DNA from: an uncultured Bacteroidota bacterium | GTDB lineage: Bacteria; Bacteroidota; Bacteroidia; B-17B0; Aurantibacillaceae | NCBI GenBank assembly: GCA_903834765.1 | Contig: CAILKE010000053.1 | Span: 1-64,000, forward strand | Direction: 5' to 3' | Length of the DNA: 64,000 nt | Shown: positions 7,715 to 16,942 of the stretch, piece by piece | How positions within the stretch are numbered: the stretch's first letter is position 1 | Layout: the number at the start of each line of letters is the position of its first letter | The notes under the pieces: model-generated | The model's input: the letters and a program-made list of their open reading frames with translations, nothing else | What the model was told of the DNA's origin: nothing | Database searches by the model: none | Program-made: the position numbers and the translations under genes

Positions 7715-9811
7715 ATGAAAAAATATTTACTTAATCTTAGCTTACTTTTTACTTTTAACTTTGTTTTTGCCCAACAAATTAAGCAAAACAATTACACAAC
7801 TCAAGCAACAAATTTTTCTTCGCCAGCTCAAGCTAGTTATAAATCCTATGTTGTAAATCCTGTTCCAACAACTACAACTAGCACTTGTATGTCGATAAAC
7901 CTGCCGACTCCATCTGCATGGACACTTTCAAATTATGGAACTGGAACCCCCATCTTTTCAAGTGGATTTGTTAACGGACCTAACACATACGGAGACAAAG
8001 AAAAGGCTATGTACTTTGATGTATCCGCTAGCGCTAATACAATGATTACCCAAGTATATGTTGGTTTTAATCATGCATATTCTGCAACCCCAACTAAAAC
8101 TTTAGCCATTCGCATTTATGACGGCACGGGTGGTACAGTTGGAGCGGCTTTAGGAACATCAACAATTACCATGGCGACAATTATGTCTGATGTGGCTGCA
8201 AATCGTTATTCAGTTGTGTTTTTTCCAACTCCAATTAATTTACCTGTTTCTAAGAAATTTTTTGCGAGTGTGGATGTTACAGGATTACAATGGCCAACAA
8301 TTGGAACAAAAGATTCATTAAGTATCTTAAGTAATACTAGCCCACAAACTACCCCTACTCCTGTTTGGGAAAGACAAACTGATAATCTTTGGTATAATTA
8401 TGCTGACGCAGTAAATTCATGGTCACTTAACATTTCCTTATTAATACATCCTTTTTTAACACAGGCACCGGTTGTAGCAACTTATACAACTTCAGGAAGT
8501 ACAATATGTTCTGGACAAAACGTAAATTATAATTCTGCAGGTTCAACTGCAGGAACATATCAATGGAGTTTTGGCGCAATAGCTACGCCTACAGCAGCTG
8601 GAGCTACTGCTGCTGCAACCTATTCGGCGGCTGGAACTTATACAACTTTATTAATTGTATCGGATGCATGCGGTTCTTTAGCAGGTGCGCAAAGTACCGT
8701 TACTGTCAAAGTAAAACCTACCGTTACAGCAAGTCCTTCTTCAACAACTATTTGTAATGGAACTAACGTTACATTATCGGGTGGAGGCGCATCTACATAT
8801 ACTTGGACAGGAGGTGTAACAAATGCAGTATCATTTGCACCTTCATCAACTACAAGTTATAGTGTATCTGGAACTGCTGTCAATGGTTGCACAAATATAG
8901 CGGTGGCAACAGTTTCAGTAAATCCTATACCAAGCGTTACCGCAAATGCTTCAACAAATGTTATATGTAATGGATCTAACGTTACTTTAACTGGAGGTGG
9001 CGCTTCAACTTATTCATGGTCATCAAGCGTAACAAACGGAGTAGCATTTTTTCCAACATCAACAAATACCTACACCGTTATTGGTTCTGCAAATAATTGT
9101 ACGAATACTGCTGTAGTATCTGTTTCAGTAAATCCTTTACCAAATGTAACGGCAAATACAACTGCAACAACAATTTGCTCTGGGTCTAACGTAACATTAA
9201 CAGGTGGGGGAGCTACGACATATACCTGGACATCAGGTGTGACGGACGGATTATCATTTTCGCCAATATCATCTAATACATATACCGTTTCGGGAACAAC
9301 AAATAATTGTTCAAGTACTGCTGTTGTATCTGTTTCTGTAAACACATCTCCAAATGTAACTGCCAATGCTACTGCAACACTCATTTGTTTAAGTACGGGA
9401 GTGACGCTAACAGGAGCAGGAGCTACATCATATACTTGGACATCTGGCGTATCGGATGGCGTTGCATTCACTCCAACATCAACTAGCATTTACTCAGTTA
9501 CAGGTTCGGATTTAAATGGATGTTCTGGAACCGCAACAATACAAGTTGATGTATCTCCTTGCACTAGCATACAATCATTAGTTTCATTAAATACTAATAT
9601 CGTTATCTTTCCAAATCCTAACAATGGAGAATTTACAATAAGTTCAAATAAAACAGAAACAGTTACTATTATAAATGATTTAGGACAAATTATTGAAAAC
9701 TTTGAATTAAATCAATCGAATAATTACTCATATAAAGTAACTAATTTACAAAGCGGGATTTATTTTTTAGTTAATCAGTCCCTTAAACAAAAAATAGTTG
9801 TAACTCATTAA
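7715..9811 (+). CDS. Secreted T9SS substrate with PKD-like domain and four Ig-like repeats
   Basis: 698 residues. Signal peptide MKKYLLNLSLLFTFNFVFAQ; a ~220-residue N-terminal region of unknown fold with a possible jelly-roll character; a PKD-like domain near residues 250-335 (TYQWSFGAI ... YSAAGTYTTLLIVSDACG); four tandem ~70-residue Ig-like repeats (about residues 336-616) each with ICxGxNVTLTGGGA and TYTWTSGV; and a C-terminal T9SS type A sorting domain (IVIFPNPNNGEFTIS ... LQSGIYFLV). It is exported by the type IX system and anchored or released at the surface. Likely an adhesin-type or stalk protein; no catalytic residues were recognised. Confidence 0.85.
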   Translation: MKKYLLNLSLLFTFNFVFAQQIKQNNYTTQATNFSSPAQASYKSYVVNPVPTTTTSTCMSINLPTPSAWTLSNYGTGTPIFSSGFVNGPNTYGDKEKAMYFDVSASANTMITQVYVGFNHAYSATPTKTLAIRIYDGTGGTVGAALGTSTITMATIMSDVAANRYSVVFFPTPINLPVSKKFFASVDVTGLQWPTIGTKDSLSILSNTSPQTTPTPVWERQTDNLWYNYADAVNSWSLNISLLIHPFLTQAPVVATYTTSGSTICSGQNVNYNSAGSTAGTYQWSFGAIATPTAAGATAAATYSAAGTYTTLLIVSDACGSLAGAQSTVTVKVKPTVTASPSSTTICNGTNVTLSGGGASTYTWTGGVTNAVSFAPSSTTSYSVSGTAVNGCTNIAVATVSVNPIPSVTANASTNVICNGSNVTLTGGGASTYSWSSSVTNGVAFFPTSTNTYTVIGSANNCTNTAVVSVSVNPLPNVTANTTATTICSGSNVTLTGGGATTYTWTSGVTDGLSFSPISSNTYTVSGTTNNCSSTAVVSVSVNTSPNVTANATATLICLSTGVTLTGAGATSYTWTSGVSDGVAFTPTSTSIYSVTGSDLNGCSGTATIQVDVSPCTSIQSLVSLNTNIVIFPNPNNGEFTISSNKTETVTIINDLGQIIENFELNQSNNYSYKVTNLQSGIYFLVNQSLKQKIVVTH
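8714..9562 (+). repeat. Four in-frame tandem repeats of ~210 bases within the T9SS protein
   Basis: Successive copies begin at equivalent codons near 8720, 8933, 9143 and 9353, giving periods of 213, 210 and 210 bases. Each encodes an Ig-like module with the ICxGSNVTLTGGG core and a conserved Cys near its end. Copies 2-4 are most alike, pointing to recent duplication. Confidence 0.85.
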
Positions 9812-9830
9812 TAGTCCTAGATAATTCATA

Positions 9831-9862
9831 AAAAGCCTTTCGATTATTCGAGGGGCTTTTTT
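9831..9862 (+). terminator. Terminator after the T9SS repeat protein
   Basis: AAAAGCCTTTCGA pairs with TCGAGGGGCTTTT around a TTAT loop (two G-T wobbles) and runs into further T residues; a strong intrinsic terminator 20 bases past the stop codon. The A-rich upstream arm could also allow function from the other side. Confidence 0.88.
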
Positions 9863-9945
9863 ATGAAAAATAGTTGAAATATCAGACAACTTTTGTGAGT
9901 TTAAATTGTTAAGTTTATAGTCTAAAATAATAAAAAAAAACTAAA

Positions 9946-10263
9946 ATGGTACAAATAGCAACAGATAATGATTTTGAAAGCATATTAAAATCAAACAATA
10001 AAGTTATTGTGAAATATTATGCTGATTGGTGTGGCTCATGTAAATTATTTGCGCCTAAATATAAACGTCATTCAAATGATGAAAACAATACTGATATTTT
10101 GTTTTTAGAAATAAATGCTGAAGAGAATGAAAAAGCACGTAAATTAGGTGGTGTAGATAATTTGCCATATTTAGCAACGTTCAAAAATGGCGTGTTATTA
10201 GAAGGTACCGCAACCAGTAAGGAAGATTATTTACAAAAAATGATTGACGATTTAAGAAAGTAA
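9946..10263 (+). CDS. Thioredoxin-family protein
   Basis: 105 residues, a single thioredoxin fold. The active site is WCGSC (Cys29, Cys32) within YYADWCGSCK, rather than the classic WCGPC. The cis-Pro loop reads NLPYLATFKNG. No signal peptide, so a cytoplasmic thiol-disulfide oxidoreductase. It heads a three-gene unit with a DUF6952 protein (4-base gap) and a DUF3467 protein. In related genomes thioredoxin plus DUF6952 often sits near peroxiredoxin genes, suggesting a redox role; no peroxiredoxin is in this window. Confidence 0.9.
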   Translation: MVQIATDNDFESILKSNNKVIVKYYADWCGSCKLFAPKYKRHSNDENNTDILFLEINAEENEKARKLGGVDNLPYLATFKNGVLLEGTATSKEDYLQKMIDDLRK

Positions 10264-10267
10264 CAAT

Positions 10268-10510
10268 ATGCAAATACCAGTAATCAAAAAATTAGTAGAA
10301 ACTTATACTCTTGCTCAATTACAAGATGCTGAAGCTGCTATGATGGACGAACAAAAGCCAACTATTGAGGTAGAAGGTAAAGATGAAGGTGAATGTTTAA
10401 CTCATATATTAGCTTCCATTTACATTAAAGATAAAATGGAAAATCATGGAATCGCTTTTAATCAAGCGTTGAGAGATTTTAGTCAGAGAGTTAGAAACAG
10501 TATTAGTTAA
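10268..10510 (+). CDS. DUF6952-like small protein
   Basis: 80 residues. The opening IPVIKKLVETYTLAQLQDAE and closing ALRDFSQRVRNSI resemble the DUF6952 family that follows thioredoxin genes in Flavobacteriia. Predicted all-helical and cytoplasmic, no cysteines except one in GECLTH. Function unknown; position 4 bases after the thioredoxin implies co-expression. Confidence 0.65.
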   Translation: MQIPVIKKLVETYTLAQLQDAEAAMMDEQKPTIEVEGKDEGECLTHILASIYIKDKMENHGIAFNQALRDFSQRVRNSIS

Positions 10511-10537
10511 TCGTAAAATATTAAAAAATAAATTAAC

Positions 10538-10849
10538 ATGGAAAATCAAAATCCTGAAAACCAACTAAACATAGAGCTATCTGAAGAAATTGCAGAAGGA
10601 ATTTATTCTAACTTAGCGATTATTACACATTCGCCAACTGAATTTGTTGTTGATTTCATTAAAGTGATGCCCGGTGTACCAAAGGCAAAAGTAAAATCAC
10701 GCATCGTATTAACTCCTCAACATGCTAAACGTTTAATGAAGGCATTAGCTGATAACGTGCAGCGCTTCGAACAAATGCACGGTAAAATTAAAGATAGCGA
10801 AATGAATGCATTACCACTTAATTTTGGTGGACCTACAGCACAAGCTTAA
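10538..10849 (+). CDS. DUF3467 protein
   Basis: 103 residues matching DUF3467: IAEGIYSNLAIITHSPTEFVVDF, shown here as EGIYSNLAIITHSPTEF, then KVKSRIVLTPQHAKRLMKALADN. The family is small, widespread and of unknown function, with a beta-sheet followed by a helix. It ends the thioredoxin unit and faces glpD convergently across a 27-base gap. Confidence 0.85.
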   Translation: MENQNPENQLNIELSEEIAEGIYSNLAIITHSPTEFVVDFIKVMPGVPKAKVKSRIVLTPQHAKRLMKALADNVQRFEQMHGKIKDSEMNALPLNFGGPTAQA

Positions 10850-10876
10850 TAAGCGTTTCACTTATTTAAAAACACC

Positions 10877-12532
10877 TTACCTGCTCAATCTCTCTGACTC
10901 CTCAATGCTTTGTTGTAAGTTATCACTAAAAGATTTCATTACCTCGTCATTACACAATAAATATTGTTGCATGTAAGTAGTAATTTCTTTTTGCCAAGTT
11001 TTTACAAGGTCTATGTCAAAGTAAAATGCGCCTGTGCGACGGATAAAAAAATCGGAAGGTGTGAGGCACATTTCATTTTCTATGCTATATAATATTTGTG
11101 CGCGAAGCATCACCGGTATATCACTCGTTTCTGTTTCGGTTAGTTGTTTTACCAATTTAAAAATAAGATCTACATTGGAACCATAGCGATTTACTAGAAT
11201 TTCAGCTTCTTTTACGGTTAACTTCAATGCAACGCCTTCTTTCATTTTTAAAGAAATAAAATCTGAGAAGCTCACATCACTTTTTATTTTTCCACCAGAA
11301 AGTTTAATAAAATTGGTACTACATGCTGCTATTTTTTTTTCCGACGAATCCCCTATTCTTTTAGCAATAATATCAGTAATGCGTTGTGCCATTTTACGGT
11401 AGCCTGTTAACTTACCTCCTGCAATGGTTAGTAAGCCTGAGTCATACATAAACACTTCATCCTTCCGTGAAATTTCGGAAGGTCCTTTTCCAGTTTTATT
11501 AATGAGTGGTCTTAATCCAGCCCAACCTGATTCAACATCGCTGATAGAAATTTGACTGTTAGGAAAAAAACTATTGACACAATTTAAAAGATAAGTTCTG
11601 TCTTCATCAGTAATTGTTGGATGCTTGATGTCATCGTGATAAAATGTATCAGTAGTACCAATGTATGTTTTTCCTTCACGAGGAATAACAAACAACATCC
11701 GCTTATCGGGCGTATCAAAATATACCGATTGATGAATAGGAAGTTTTTTATGATCAACCACTAAATGAACACCTTTAGTAATATGTAATTTATGAGTTGC
11801 TTTGCTATTATCTAAATCATCCAAATCGTCGACCCAAGGCCCTGTGGAATTCACTACATGAGTCGCAGAAATTTCAAAGGTTTCATTTCCAATTTGATCT
11901 TGAATAATAGCACCTGAAATTTTCCCGTTCGTATATTTGAATGACGTCACCTTTGCGTAGTTCAATGCTACGGCACCTTTAGCCACAGCTTCTTTCATCA
12001 CTTCAATAGTTAGACGTGCGTCGTCAGTTCGGTATTCGTAAAATAAAATGCCTCCCAATAAATTTGTTTTGTTCAATAAAGGTTCGTGTTTCAATGTTTC
12101 TTCTATACTTAAAACTTTATGCCATTCTACTTTTTTGACACCTGCTAACCATTCATAAATCCACATCCCAATACGTGCCGAAAACAAGCCTAAAGAACCT
12201 TGTTTGATGATGGGCAATAACATTGGCTCCGGCTTAGTAAGATGGGGCGCATTTCGGTGAACAATCTCTCGTTCTTTACCAACTTCGGCTACAAGTTTTA
12301 ATTCTAATTGTTTTAAGTAACGTAAACCTCCGTGTATTAATTTTGTTGATCTGCTTGATGTACCACCTGCAAAATCTTGCATATCAACTAAAGCTACTTT
12401 TAAACCACGCGCACTGGCGTCTAGCGCAATACCTGCGCCCGTAATGCCACCACCAATTACTAACACATCAAACGATGTGTCGCTTAGTTGCTGGATTATT
12501 TCAAGTCTATGTTTTGAAGAAAAAGAAGTCAC
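10877..12532 (-). CDS. glpD: FAD-dependent glycerol-3-phosphate dehydrogenase
   Basis: 551 residues, the usual GlpD length. The N-terminus has the dinucleotide-binding VLVIGGGITGAGIALDA, and the GlpD signature FAGGTSSRSTKLIHGGLRYL follows. The DAO fold continues to about residue 390 (SGWAGLRPLI, LLTIAGGKLTGYR) with the C-terminal helical DAO_C domain after it. It oxidises glycerol-3-phosphate to dihydroxyacetone phosphate and feeds electrons to quinone at the inner membrane face. The gene just upstream in the operon is a glycerophosphodiester phosphodiesterase that makes its substrate, so the pair forms a glycerolipid breakdown route. Confidence 0.95.
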   Translation of the reverse strand: MTSFSSKHRLEIIQQLSDTSFDVLVIGGGITGAGIALDASARGLKVALVDMQDFAGGTSSRSTKLIHGGLRYLKQLELKLVAEVGKEREIVHRNAPHLTKPEPMLLPIIKQGSLGLFSARIGMWIYEWLAGVKKVEWHKVLSIEETLKHEPLLNKTNLLGGILFYEYRTDDARLTIEVMKEAVAKGAVALNYAKVTSFKYTNGKISGAIIQDQIGNETFEISATHVVNSTGPWVDDLDDLDNSKATHKLHITKGVHLVVDHKKLPIHQSVYFDTPDKRMLFVIPREGKTYIGTTDTFYHDDIKHPTITDEDRTYLLNCVNSFFPNSQISISDVESGWAGLRPLINKTGKGPSEISRKDEVFMYDSGLLTIAGGKLTGYRKMAQRITDIIAKRIGDSSEKKIAACSTNFIKLSGGKIKSDVSFSDFISLKMKEGVALKLTVKEAEILVNRYGSNVDLIFKLVKQLTETETSDIPVMLRAQILYSIENEMCLTPSDFFIRRTGAFYFDIDLVKTWQKEITTYMQQYLLCNDEVMKSFSDNLQQSIEESERLSR

Positions 12533-12585
12533 TATGTATTTTTTATTTAGTTAAAGTCTCAATATTATTTTGTTATTCTCCACAC

Positions 12586-13440
12586 CTATTCTATATTTCC
12601 GTTGATTGATTTAATAAAACTAATTGCTTTATCAGGATAATCTGTAATAAGCGTCTCAACACCCATATTTATCAAGCGCTTCATGTCATCCACTTCATTT
12701 ACCGTCCACGTTATGAGTTTGATATTTTTATGTTTCAAATCGGAAATCAATTGTTCATTTATTAAAATAAATTCAGGCGCATAAATAGTTGGTATAAATC
12801 CCAAACGTTGAAGGTTGATTTCTAAACTGTCTATATTTTCAACAAGGTAGGAAAGCGTCAACTTAGAATCCTTTTGTTTCAGGGTCTGTAGGATCCTAAC
12901 ATCAAAAGATTGCAAAATTGTTCGAGGTAAGATCTTTAGTTTAATTAATTCGTCATATACTAAATTTACAAACGTAACAGGTGATGGTTGAAAGATATCA
13001 TCGTCCTCTAATTCACTTTTTATTTCTATATTATAATGAATTGGTGGCAAATTATTAAGCCGTGTAAATGCATCAACAGCATTAACAACCTCTGATAACA
13101 AAGGTTTGTGTTCAGCAACTTTTTTTTGTTGAGGGAATAATTCATTTCCTCTTTTACCACAATCAAATTGTTTGATTTGCTCATACGTCATATAGTATAA
13201 ATTATGTTCCTTTTCAGAATGACTGTCTACAGCAATTCCATTTGGTGTGGAGCAGAATAGAGCATTCATATAAGGCTCATGCGATACAACTACTTGATTG
13301 TCTTTAGAAATAACGACATCCATTTCCAAAGCGTCAACGCCCAATTTAACAGCTTCTATAAAAGCAGTGATGGTGTTTTCAGGAAAGAGTCCTCTTGCGC
13401 CACGATGACCGTGTATGTATATGTGTTTGGGGTTAGTCAA
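12586..13440 (-). CDS. Glycerophosphodiester phosphodiesterase
   Basis: 284 residues with the GDPD TIM-barrel signature at the N-terminus: HGHRGARGLFPENTITAF (catalytic-type His12), then GVDALEMDVVISKD with the metal-binding Glu/Asp, and VVSHEP with the second catalytic His. The C-terminus holds LITWTVNEVDDMKRLI and GVETLITDYP, standard GDPD ends. It hydrolyses deacylated phospholipids to glycerol-3-phosphate and an alcohol. No signal peptide, so cytoplasmic, like UgpQ. It lies 53 bases upstream of glpD in the same operon. Confidence 0.93.
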   Translation of the reverse strand: MTNPKHIYIHGHRGARGLFPENTITAFIEAVKLGVDALEMDVVISKDNQVVVSHEPYMNALFCSTPNGIAVDSHSEKEHNLYYMTYEQIKQFDCGKRGNELFPQQKKVAEHKPLLSEVVNAVDAFTRLNNLPPIHYNIEIKSELEDDDIFQPSPVTFVNLVYDELIKLKILPRTILQSFDVRILQTLKQKDSKLTLSYLVENIDSLEINLQRLGFIPTIYAPEFILINEQLISDLKHKNIKLITWTVNEVDDMKRLINMGVETLITDYPDKAISFIKSINGNIE

Positions 13441-13473
13441 TGATTAGTATTTACAATACTAAATATAATCATT

Positions 13474-14079
13474 TTATAAATAATCTAATTTTAAGCCTTC
13501 CAGTTTTTTCAATTTCTCTTCGCAGGCTTCACTGTGGGATTTACGTATACTGAAATTAATAGAACAAGAGGTGTCGAATTGTTGTTCATGAATTTTAGTA
13601 TCTAATAGTTTCAATAGTTTCATCACTTCGTTTAAATGCTCAAAAGGAAAATGAACTGTGTACTTGAACAGTATTTGTTTTTCGATGATGACAGAGCCTT
13701 TGATAACTTCTGACGCAGAGGATTTGTATGCTTGTATTAAGCCGCTCACGCCTAATAAAGTCCCACCAAAATAACGCACAACAATAATTAACACATTGGT
13801 TAAATCATTCGATTGAATTTGTCCGAGTATGGGCTTGCCTGCTGTATAGGAAGGCTCACCGTCGTCATTGGCACGTGTATGGGTTTTATCAGCTCCTAAA
13901 ATATAAGCATAGCAATGATGATTAGCAGTAGGATGTTCTTTTTTAATATTAACTAAAATTTCTTTTATCTGTTTTTCGTTTTCTACAGGAAAAGCAAATG
14001 CCAAAAATTTACTCCCTTTATCTTTATAAATAATTTGATGTGGAGCCTGAATGGTTAAATATGTATCAGAAAAAAGCAT
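13474..14079 (-). CDS. YigZ/IMPACT-family protein
   Basis: 201 residues. The N-terminal IMPACT domain shows DKGSKFLAFAFPVENE, HHCYAYILG and the family hallmark NDDGEPSYTAGKPIL, then VRYFGGTLLGVSGLIQAY. The C-terminal ~70 residues form the ferredoxin-like DUF1949 domain. Bacterial YigZ proteins bind nucleic acids or ribosomes in a role not well defined. It sits between a DMT transporter and the GDPD gene with short gaps, so it is expressed with the operon rather than as part of its chemistry. Confidence 0.9.
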   Translation of the reverse strand: MLFSDTYLTIQAPHQIIYKDKGSKFLAFAFPVENEKQIKEILVNIKKEHPTANHHCYAYILGADKTHTRANDDGEPSYTAGKPILGQIQSNDLTNVLIIVVRYFGGTLLGVSGLIQAYKSSASEVIKGSVIIEKQILFKYTVHFPFEHLNEVMKLLKLLDTKIHEQQFDTSCSINFSIRKSHSEACEEKLKKLEGLKLDYL

Positions 14080-14088
14080 AGTTACTAT

Positions 14089-14967
14089 TTACATGAGTTT
14101 CGGTAAAAGTCCCAAAATAATAATGGCAGCAAGACTCAACCCAATGCCAATCCAATTTTTTTGAGATAGTTTTTCTTTATAAACCAAAACAGAAATGATT
14201 GTAGACAATGTTAAAATGCTTAAATTATTGATAGGAAATAAAGAAGAGGCTTCGATGATATTTGAATTTAGTGCCATAATAATAAAATACATGGTGCCAA
14301 AATTAATGACACCTAATATAATTCCTGCCGGTATTGCTCGTGTTTCGAAGGTTTCTTTTTTAATAAGTAATTGATACAATAAAACAATAGCGCCAAAAAC
14401 AAAAGCCGTAGAAAAAATGGTCGATAAAAAGGCATCAAAATCAGTATCGTTTAATAAATTACGTTGGGCGTAATTGATGGATGAATCAATGATTCCACTA
14501 CATATGAAAATAATTAATGGAAAAAGCCACCAAAACTTTTGTGAAGATTTAGAACTGCCTTCTTTGTGTGATACTAAATAAACGGCCGCAATTGCTAAGA
14601 TAATTCCAACAACTTTAAATACAGTTAAATTATCGCCATAATATAAAATGGCTATCGTTATAGGAACAACAACCGACATACGGTTAGCAACTTGCGCCAC
14701 AGATATACCATATTTGCTTGTAGTTTCAGCTATCACAAATAAACTCCCAATAAATACAATACCTAATCCAACAGCAACGCCAAACCAAGACTGTTGAAAA
14801 ACATTTAGCGGTGTTACGTCCGATTTAGTAGTAATAAAGCCCAACGATCCGGCAACTATATAGTTGATAATAATGGTTTGAAAAGAATTTATTTTTTTGA
14901 TAGAAATTACTTTAAACGAAATACCGAATAATGTAGAAACAATAATAGAGGCAATTAAGAAAATCAT
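14089..14967 (-). CDS. EamA/DMT-family transporter
   Basis: 292 residues with about ten hydrophobic segments arranged as two EamA halves. The first half has NRMSVVVPITIAILYYGDNLTVFK, quoted here as RMSVVVPITIAILYYGDN; the second ends with VYKEKLSQKNWIGIGLSLAA, a normal EamA signature. These inner-membrane exporters handle amino acids, nucleobases or vitamins; substrate unknown. Start is 3 bases after the ribD stop, so translation is likely coupled; an export role for a flavin-related compound is possible but unproven. Confidence 0.85.
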   Translation of the reverse strand: MIFLIASIIVSTLFGISFKVISIKKINSFQTIIINYIVAGSLGFITTKSDVTPLNVFQQSWFGVAVGLGIVFIGSLFVIAETTSKYGISVAQVANRMSVVVPITIAILYYGDNLTVFKVVGIILAIAAVYLVSHKEGSSKSSQKFWWLFPLIIFICSGIIDSSINYAQRNLLNDTDFDAFLSTIFSTAFVFGAIVLLYQLLIKKETFETRAIPAGIILGVINFGTMYFIIMALNSNIIEASSLFPINNLSILTLSTIISVLVYKEKLSQKNWIGIGLSLAAIIILGLLPKLM

Positions 14968-14970
14968 AGT

Positions 14971-15987
14971 TTATTTGTTTTTAAAAATATATAATTCATC
15001 TGTACCTACAAATTGTTTACTTGCTTGAGAAAGATCAATGACAGGCGATTTTAAGCCATTGACGAAGTTTTTATGAGGATTAACAAACACTCGTGCTTCG
15101 TCCCACAGGTTTTGCTCCATAAATTGAGAAAGAGTTTTAGTACCTCCTTCAATAATTATACTTGCTATATTCTTCGTAAATAAATAACTCATCATCTCTG
15201 TTAATAGGTGAGTAAAATCAATCTTCAAATAGTGCACATTATTTTTTTGTATTGATTCTTTGTTATTAAATACAAGTGTTTCAGCATCTTCATTAAAAAC
15301 TGCCAAGTGTTTTGGCAATGCTAACTCTTTATCAATCACAACACGCAGGGGATTTTTTCCATTAACCAAACGAGCCGTTAATAAAGGATTATCAAGCAAA
15401 GCCGTATTATAACCAACTAAGATGGCTTGTTCTTGAGTGCGCCATTGATGCACAAGTTGCTTACTTTCTTCTCCTGTAATCCAATTATCTTCTTTATGAA
15501 TAGGCAATGGATAATGACTAATAAAACCATCATTAGTTTGCGCCCATTTTAAGATAATATAAGGACGTTTTTTTTCGTGTAAAGTAAAAAAACGTTTGTT
15601 TAATTCTCTACAAGCATCATTCAATATAGCATATTCTACAGCTATTCCGGCATCTTGTAATTTTTTAATACCTTTTCCAGCCACTAAAGGATTGGTATCT
15701 AAATTCCCCACAAACACTTTTTTAATGTCTTTGCTAATAATTAAATCGGCGCAGGGTGGCGTTTTTCCGTGATGCGAACAGGGTTCTAAATTCACGTATA
15801 AGGTACATTCTTTTAACAGAGTCTCATCAACTCCTTTCAACGCATTAGGTTCTGCGTGCAAGCCACCATATACTTGGTGATAGCCTTCGGAAATGATTTT
15901 ATCATTATAAACAACAACGCATCCAACCATAGGATTCGGAGCAACCTGTCCTAATCCTTGAGCTGCTATTGTTAAGCAGCGTTGCAT
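14971..15987 (-). CDS. ribD: Bifunctional riboflavin biosynthesis deaminase/reductase
   Basis: 338 residues from the first ATG. The N-terminal deaminase domain has the zinc motif HAEPNAL (His44, Glu46) and PCSHHGKTPPC (Cys70, Cys79); residues ~145-338 are the RibD_C reductase domain (RPYIILKWAQTNDGF, TGEESKQLVHQWR, SIIIEGGTKTLSQF). It converts the pyrimidine product of GTP cyclohydrolase II in two steps towards riboflavin. Homologues have about 6-8 residues before the MQRC position; the codons just upstream here read I-N-T-H-E-T-Y and look homologous, but contain no ATG. The true start may be a non-AUG codon (ATC at 16008-16006). Other rib genes are not in the window. Confidence 0.92.
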   Translation of the reverse strand: MQRCLTIAAQGLGQVAPNPMVGCVVVYNDKIISEGYHQVYGGLHAEPNALKGVDETLLKECTLYVNLEPCSHHGKTPPCADLIISKDIKKVFVGNLDTNPLVAGKGIKKLQDAGIAVEYAILNDACRELNKRFFTLHEKKRPYIILKWAQTNDGFISHYPLPIHKEDNWITGEESKQLVHQWRTQEQAILVGYNTALLDNPLLTARLVNGKNPLRVVIDKELALPKHLAVFNEDAETLVFNNKESIQKNNVHYLKIDFTHLLTEMMSYLFTKNIASIIIEGGTKTLSQFMEQNLWDEARVFVNPHKNFVNGLKSPVIDLSQASKQFVGTDELYIFKNK

Positions 15988-16017
15988 ATATGTTTCGTGA
16001 GTATTGATGTATTTTTT

Positions 16018-16863
16018 TTAATTAAAAACTTCTAAATTAGTTCCATCATAACTCGCATATACCATCATTGGGTGCGAATCTTGATGATAGATGTTTCCAT
16101 CTTTATCAATAGCAATAGCACCTGCAAAGCCATCTATGTTTTTTAATTCAGTAAAGGTTTTATCAAAAGCTTGTTTAATTGACATTCCATCCGTTACACG
16201 CGTTACTATTTTTGTTGCAACAGCTGAACTAACAATGTCCTCGCCTACTCCTGTGCAACTAACACCACAATATTCATTTGCGTAATTACCTGCTGCTGTT
16301 GCCGAATCTGAAATTCGACCTACCATTTCAAAACCTTTACCTCCTGTGGAAGTTGCTGCAGCTATATGCCCTTGTGCATCTAAAGCCACACAGCCAACTG
16401 TTCCCATTCCTTTACTTTTTAGTTTTGCTTCATATTCTAATCGGCGTTGTGGTAACTCAGTATTAAATTTTTCAAAGCCATTAGCTCTTGCAAAACTAAT
16501 AGCACCTTCACCTCCCAATACACGGTCATCGTGTGTAAATAATTTTTCGGCCACTTTGATTGGATTTTTTACATCTTCAATATTGATGACACCACTAAAT
16601 TTAGCAGAAACACCATCCATTATAGAAGCACTCATACGAATCTTCCCATCGCTTTGTATTTGTGAGCCAATACCTGCATTAAACAACTCATCATTTTCTA
16701 ATAATTCAACAGCATAAACAATGGTTTGCAAGGCAGTATGCGTTTTTAAATATTCGTATGATTGCTTGGCAATAATTGATAAAGATTGTTGTTTAGCTAG
16801 TTTTGTTTCTTGGGATTGCGATGATTCGCTAAAAAATCCTCCATGTATAATCAGTTTAATCAT
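16018..16863 (-). CDS. Isoaspartyl peptidase / type III L-asparaginase
   Basis: 281 residues, an N-terminal nucleophile hydrolase. The auto-cleavage and catalytic Thr is Thr155 in GMGTVGCVALDAQGHIAAATSTGG, shown here as GMGTVGCVALD; other family marks are IIHGG at the start, NAGIGS near residue 62, and GRISDSATAAGNYAN. It removes beta-aspartyl residues from damaged proteins or hydrolyses asparagine. No signal peptide is visible, so the cytoplasm is likely. It is the first gene of the minus-strand operon; its stop codon is in the same frame as ribD, ten codons ahead of ribD's first ATG. Confidence 0.92.
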   Translation of the reverse strand: MIKLIIHGGFFSESSQSQETKLAKQQSLSIIAKQSYEYLKTHTALQTIVYAVELLENDELFNAGIGSQIQSDGKIRMSASIMDGVSAKFSGVINIEDVKNPIKVAEKLFTHDDRVLGGEGAISFARANGFEKFNTELPQRRLEYEAKLKSKGMGTVGCVALDAQGHIAAATSTGGKGFEMVGRISDSATAAGNYANEYCGVSCTGVGEDIVSSAVATKIVTRVTDGMSIKQAFDKTFTELKNIDGFAGAIAIDKDGNIYHQDSHPMMVYASYDGTNLEVFN

Positions 16864-16942
16864 GTGATAATTTATATTATTTATTGATATACAATAATAA
16901 GCAATGATTTGCTTTTTACAGCCGTTTTTAATGAAAATAGTT

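Noticed and set aside
9070-9489. 139-codon minus-strand ORF opposite the Ig-like repeats
   Set aside because: It is the antisense of tandem repeats, has no homology-like features, and the plus strand has a signal peptide and sorting domain.
10848-10866. AATAAG/CTTATT as a terminator between DUF3467 and glpD
   Set aside because: Only a six-pair AT-rich stem without a T-tract; too weak to call.
16091-16717. Several plus-strand ORFs opposite the asparaginase gene
   Set aside because: They overlap a well-supported Ntn-hydrolase with its catalytic Thr; compositions look random.
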